Below are positions 23,074 to 24,714 of a DNA stretch of 24,714 nt, one piece after another. The first letter of the stretch is position 1, and each line of letters starts with the position of its first letter. The translations under genes and the position numbers were made by a program. The DNA is from Bryobacteraceae bacterium (GTDB lineage: Bacteria > Acidobacteriota > Terriglobia > Bryobacterales > Bryobacteraceae): positions 1-24,714 of the forward strand of contig JASHQT010000007.1 of NCBI GenBank assembly GCA_030039005.1. Reading direction: 5' to 3'. A model generated the notes under the pieces. The model had not been told where the DNA came from, did no database searches, and was given only the letters and a program-made list of their open reading frames with translations.

Positions 23074-23424
23074 CTACTTCTGATAAATGAACTCCTTACC
23101 GTATTTGTCCCCGGGGTAAAACCAGGCCTTGATGGCTTGGGCCGCACCGGGCCCGCGCTGCTCGAAGACGAGTCCGGGCTGTTTAGGCGCCTGCAAAGTG
23201 TAATCTGGCCTTACGACGTAGACACCGAAAAGATGCCGCTCATCCGGACTCTCGACTTTTACCACGTTCAGCTCTTCATGCTGATCCAGCTTAAACAGGT
23301 ATTTGCCGGCGGATAAAACTTTTCCCGGCAACTGGACCGGCGCGGTGAAGTTGAAGATGGTGACTTCTTGGTTCTCGCTGGCCCACAGCAGGCCGCTCAG
23401 TAGAAGCAATAAGCAGATCCGCAT
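23074..23424 (-). CDS. Small exported protein, unknown function
   Basis: A 116-residue protein with signal peptide MRICLLLLLSGLLWASE. The mature part is beta-rich: EVTIFNFTAPVQLPGKVLSAGKYLFKL, NVVKVESPDERHLFGVYVV and a C-terminal AIKAWFYPGDKYGKEFIYQK. I associate this pattern (P-G-K-V-L-x-x-G-x-Y-x-F then F-E-Q and K-A-W-F-Y-P) with numerous small exported acidobacterial proteins of unknown role. A good ribosome binding site (GAGGAAA, about five bases before ATG) and a 10-base gap after the previous stop show that it is translated in an operon with the 134-residue protein. Confidence 0.8.
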   Translation of the reverse strand: MRICLLLLLSGLLWASENQEVTIFNFTAPVQLPGKVLSAGKYLFKLDQHEELNVVKVESPDERHLFGVYVVRPDYTLQAPKQPGLVFEQRGPGAAQAIKAWFYPGDKYGKEFIYQK

Positions 23425-23434
23425 GGCTGTTTCC

Positions 23435-23839
23435 TCAGTAGTATTCGCTCCGAAACTCGATCAAGCGGCTTTCGTCGGCGCTCAAAACGTCGCGGTCGTG
23501 CCCCGTCAGGCGATTGTCATTCAATACCATGTGCAGGGCCGTGTAAGTATTGTCGAGCGTGCTGGTATTGAAATCGGCCTGATCCCACTGATTTTCCAAC
23601 TGCCCGATTTGCATGCGTGCAATGTCGAACCGGGGGCCATCACCCAAGTCGCCGGAAGAAACGTCGGCTTGAGCAGCATTGAGATCCGTGCGGATCTTGT
23701 CGAACATGGTATGCGCAAGTTGGTATTCGTCCCGGCTGTAATACGGGTTGGCAGGTTCCTCTTCGGCCGCTTGCGCGGCAATCCACGGAGACAGAGCGAG
23801 GCTTGAGGCGATGAAAGTTTGAAGAAAAAACCGCTTCAC
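23435..23839 (-). CDS. Small exported protein, unknown function
   Basis: A 134-residue protein with signal peptide MKRFFLQTFIASSLALSPWIAAQA. The mature part is acidic and helical (YQLAHTMFDKIRTDLNAAQADVS, FDIARMQIGQLENQWDQADFNTSTLDNTYTALHMVLNDNRL). No cysteine, lipobox or enzyme motif. It starts with GTG 23839; GGAGG five bases upstream decides this. It is the first gene after the sigma-factor terminator, so a promoter should lie in 23840-23910, but no clear one is visible. Confidence 0.8.
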   Translation of the reverse strand: MKRFFLQTFIASSLALSPWIAAQAAEEEPANPYYSRDEYQLAHTMFDKIRTDLNAAQADVSSGDLGDGPRFDIARMQIGQLENQWDQADFNTSTLDNTYTALHMVLNDNRLTGHDRDVLSADESRLIEFRSEYY

Positions 23840-23910
23840 GATAACCTCCGCCTGTTGGATGCTGGGAAGCGTCGGCTCTGATGTTAACGGGTGTTAGGTA
23901 ACGTGCGGCA

Positions 23911-23943
23911 ATAAAAAAGGCCGGGAATCGATCCCGGCCTTTT
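23911..23943 (-). terminator. Strong rho-independent terminator after the sigma factor gene
   Basis: Twelve perfect pairs, AAAAGGCCGGGA (23915-23926) and TCCCGGCCTTTT (23932-23943), with loop ATCGA. On the minus strand the stem is followed by TTTTTTAT. The flanking A and T runs make it symmetrical, but the only gene ending into it is the minus-strand sigma factor. Confidence 0.93.
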
Positions 23944-23968
23944 CACATGGAGGAGGAGTGGTTTAGTT

Positions 23969-24714
23969 TTATCGCGCCGCTAGCAAAGCTCTCAGATGGC
24001 GCGCGCGCTCGGGCGACCGAAGCTGGCGCAGAGCCTTGGCTTCGATCTGGCGGATGCGCTCGCGTGTGACATCGAATTCTTGCCCGATTTCTTCGAGCGT
24101 GTGCTCACGCTCGCAGCCGATGCCGAAGCGCAGCCGGATCACCTTCTCTTCCTTGGGCGACAGGGTCTTCAGGATGTTGGCAGTCTCGTCGCGGACGTTG
24201 GAATCGATCACCGCGTCCACGGGCGAACCCACCCAACGGTCTTCGATCAGATCGCCGAGCGCGGATTCGCCGTCACGGCCCACCGGCGTTTCAAGCGAAA
24301 CCGGATCGCGCGAGATGGTCTTCAGCTTTTGAACTTTCTCCACCGGAATATCCATCCGGCGGCTGATTTCTTCGTTGGTGGGAGCGCGGCCAAGTTCCTT
24401 TTCAAGCTCGCGCGTGGCGCGCAGGAACTTGTTCATGCTCTCGTTCATATGCACCGGGATGCGGATGGTGCGCGATTGGTCCGCGATGGCGCGGGTAATC
24501 GCCTGGCGAATCCACCACGTGGCGTAAGTCGAAAATTTGTAGCCGCGCCGGTACTCGAACTTGTCGGCGGCGCGCATCAGGCCGATATTGCCTTCCTGAA
24601 TCAAATCCAGCAGGTGCAGCCCGCGGTTGACATACTTCTTGGCGACCGACACCACCAGCCGGAGGTTGGCTTCCACCAGATCCTTCTTGGCGCGTTCGGC
24701 TTCGATTTCGCCGT
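23969..24714 (-). CDS. rpoD: Primary sigma factor RpoD/SigA, 5' part outside window
   Basis: The visible ~248 residues are the C-terminal core of a housekeeping sigma-70. Region 2 is complete: [64 protein letters not shown]. Region 3 follows ([34 protein letters not shown]), then region 4 with the helix-turn-helix [38 protein letters not shown] that reads the -35 box. The frame stays open to the window edge ([16 protein letters not shown]), so the gene continues upstream outside. The near-consensus region 2.4 and 4.2 sequences identify the primary rather than an alternative factor. TAA/stop near 23969 is followed by the strong terminator. Confidence 0.96.
   Translation of the reverse strand, partial: GEIEAERAKKDLVEANLRLVVSVAKKYVNRGLHLLDLIQEGNIGLMRAADKFEYRRGYKFSTYATWWIRQAITRAIADQSRTIRIPVHMNESMNKFLRATRELEKELGRAPTNEEISRRMDIPVEKVQKLKTISRDPVSLETPVGRDGESALGDLIEDRWVGSPVDAVIDSNVRDETANILKTLSPKEEKVIRLRFGIGCEREHTLEEIGQEFDVTRERIRQIEAKALRQLRSPERARHLRALLAAR

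Noticed and set aside
1..24714. CRISPR array, rRNA genes or prophage structural genes
   Set aside because: No regularly spaced direct repeats, no rRNA-like sequence and no phage-type genes were found on reading both strands.

Overview
The window looks like a chromosomal piece of a high-GC, soil-type bacterium, most likely an Acidobacteriota member close to Solibacter/Bryobacter. This is an inference from gene content: several small or mid-sized secreted proteins of acidobacterial style, an ebo cluster, a housekeeping sigma factor, and a MeaB-epimerase fusion. I could run no database search. LAYOUT: (1) 1-3570, minus strand: an ebo-type metabolite-traffic operon transcribed eboC (UbiA-like prenyltransferase), eboD (dehydroquinate-synthase-like), a 102-residue small protein, eboB (TatD-like hydrolase), eboE (TIM-barrel isomerase-like, cut by the window edge). 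The genes are coupled by overlaps or gaps of 10-14 bases. (2) 3741-4670, plus: an NAD(P)-binding TIGR01777-type epimerase whose last codons were replaced by a transposon end. (3) 4635-9618: a 4984-bp IS1-type transposon with perfect 23-bp inverted ends and an 8-bp target duplication. It carries a single-frame IS1-like transposase, five passenger genes (all on the minus strand) and a leucine-type tRNA gene whose anticodon reads UUA, so it is a predicted ochre/amber suppressor. (4) 9659-10738, plus: a secreted proline-rich protein that before the insertion directly followed the epimerase gene. (5) 10665-15207, minus: a tight operon of acyl-CoA dehydrogenase, MeaB-methylmalonyl-CoA epimerase fusion, MTA phosphorylase and a GT9-like glycosyltransferase. 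(6) 15335-17344, plus: a large polytopic membrane protein. (7) 17391-18031, plus: a VapBC-type toxin-antitoxin pair. (8) 18124-23839, minus: a small unknown protein, an intradiol dioxygenase, a secreted bicupin, a two-domain M16 peptidase and two small exported proteins. (9) 23911-24714, minus: a strong terminator and the 3' part of the primary sigma factor gene. The most novel region is the transposon. It combines a suppressor tRNA with all the structural marks of a leucine acceptor (A73, A15-T48, long variable arm, encoded CCA), a nuclease-fold-like gene that lacks a usable start in its own frame, a small basic partner protein, and a leader in which two hairpins compete with an 11-bp long-range pairing next to a sequestered ribosome binding site. 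The insertion is footprint-perfect: removing the element and one target copy restores the epimerase tail and a 4-base GTGA overlap with the next gene.
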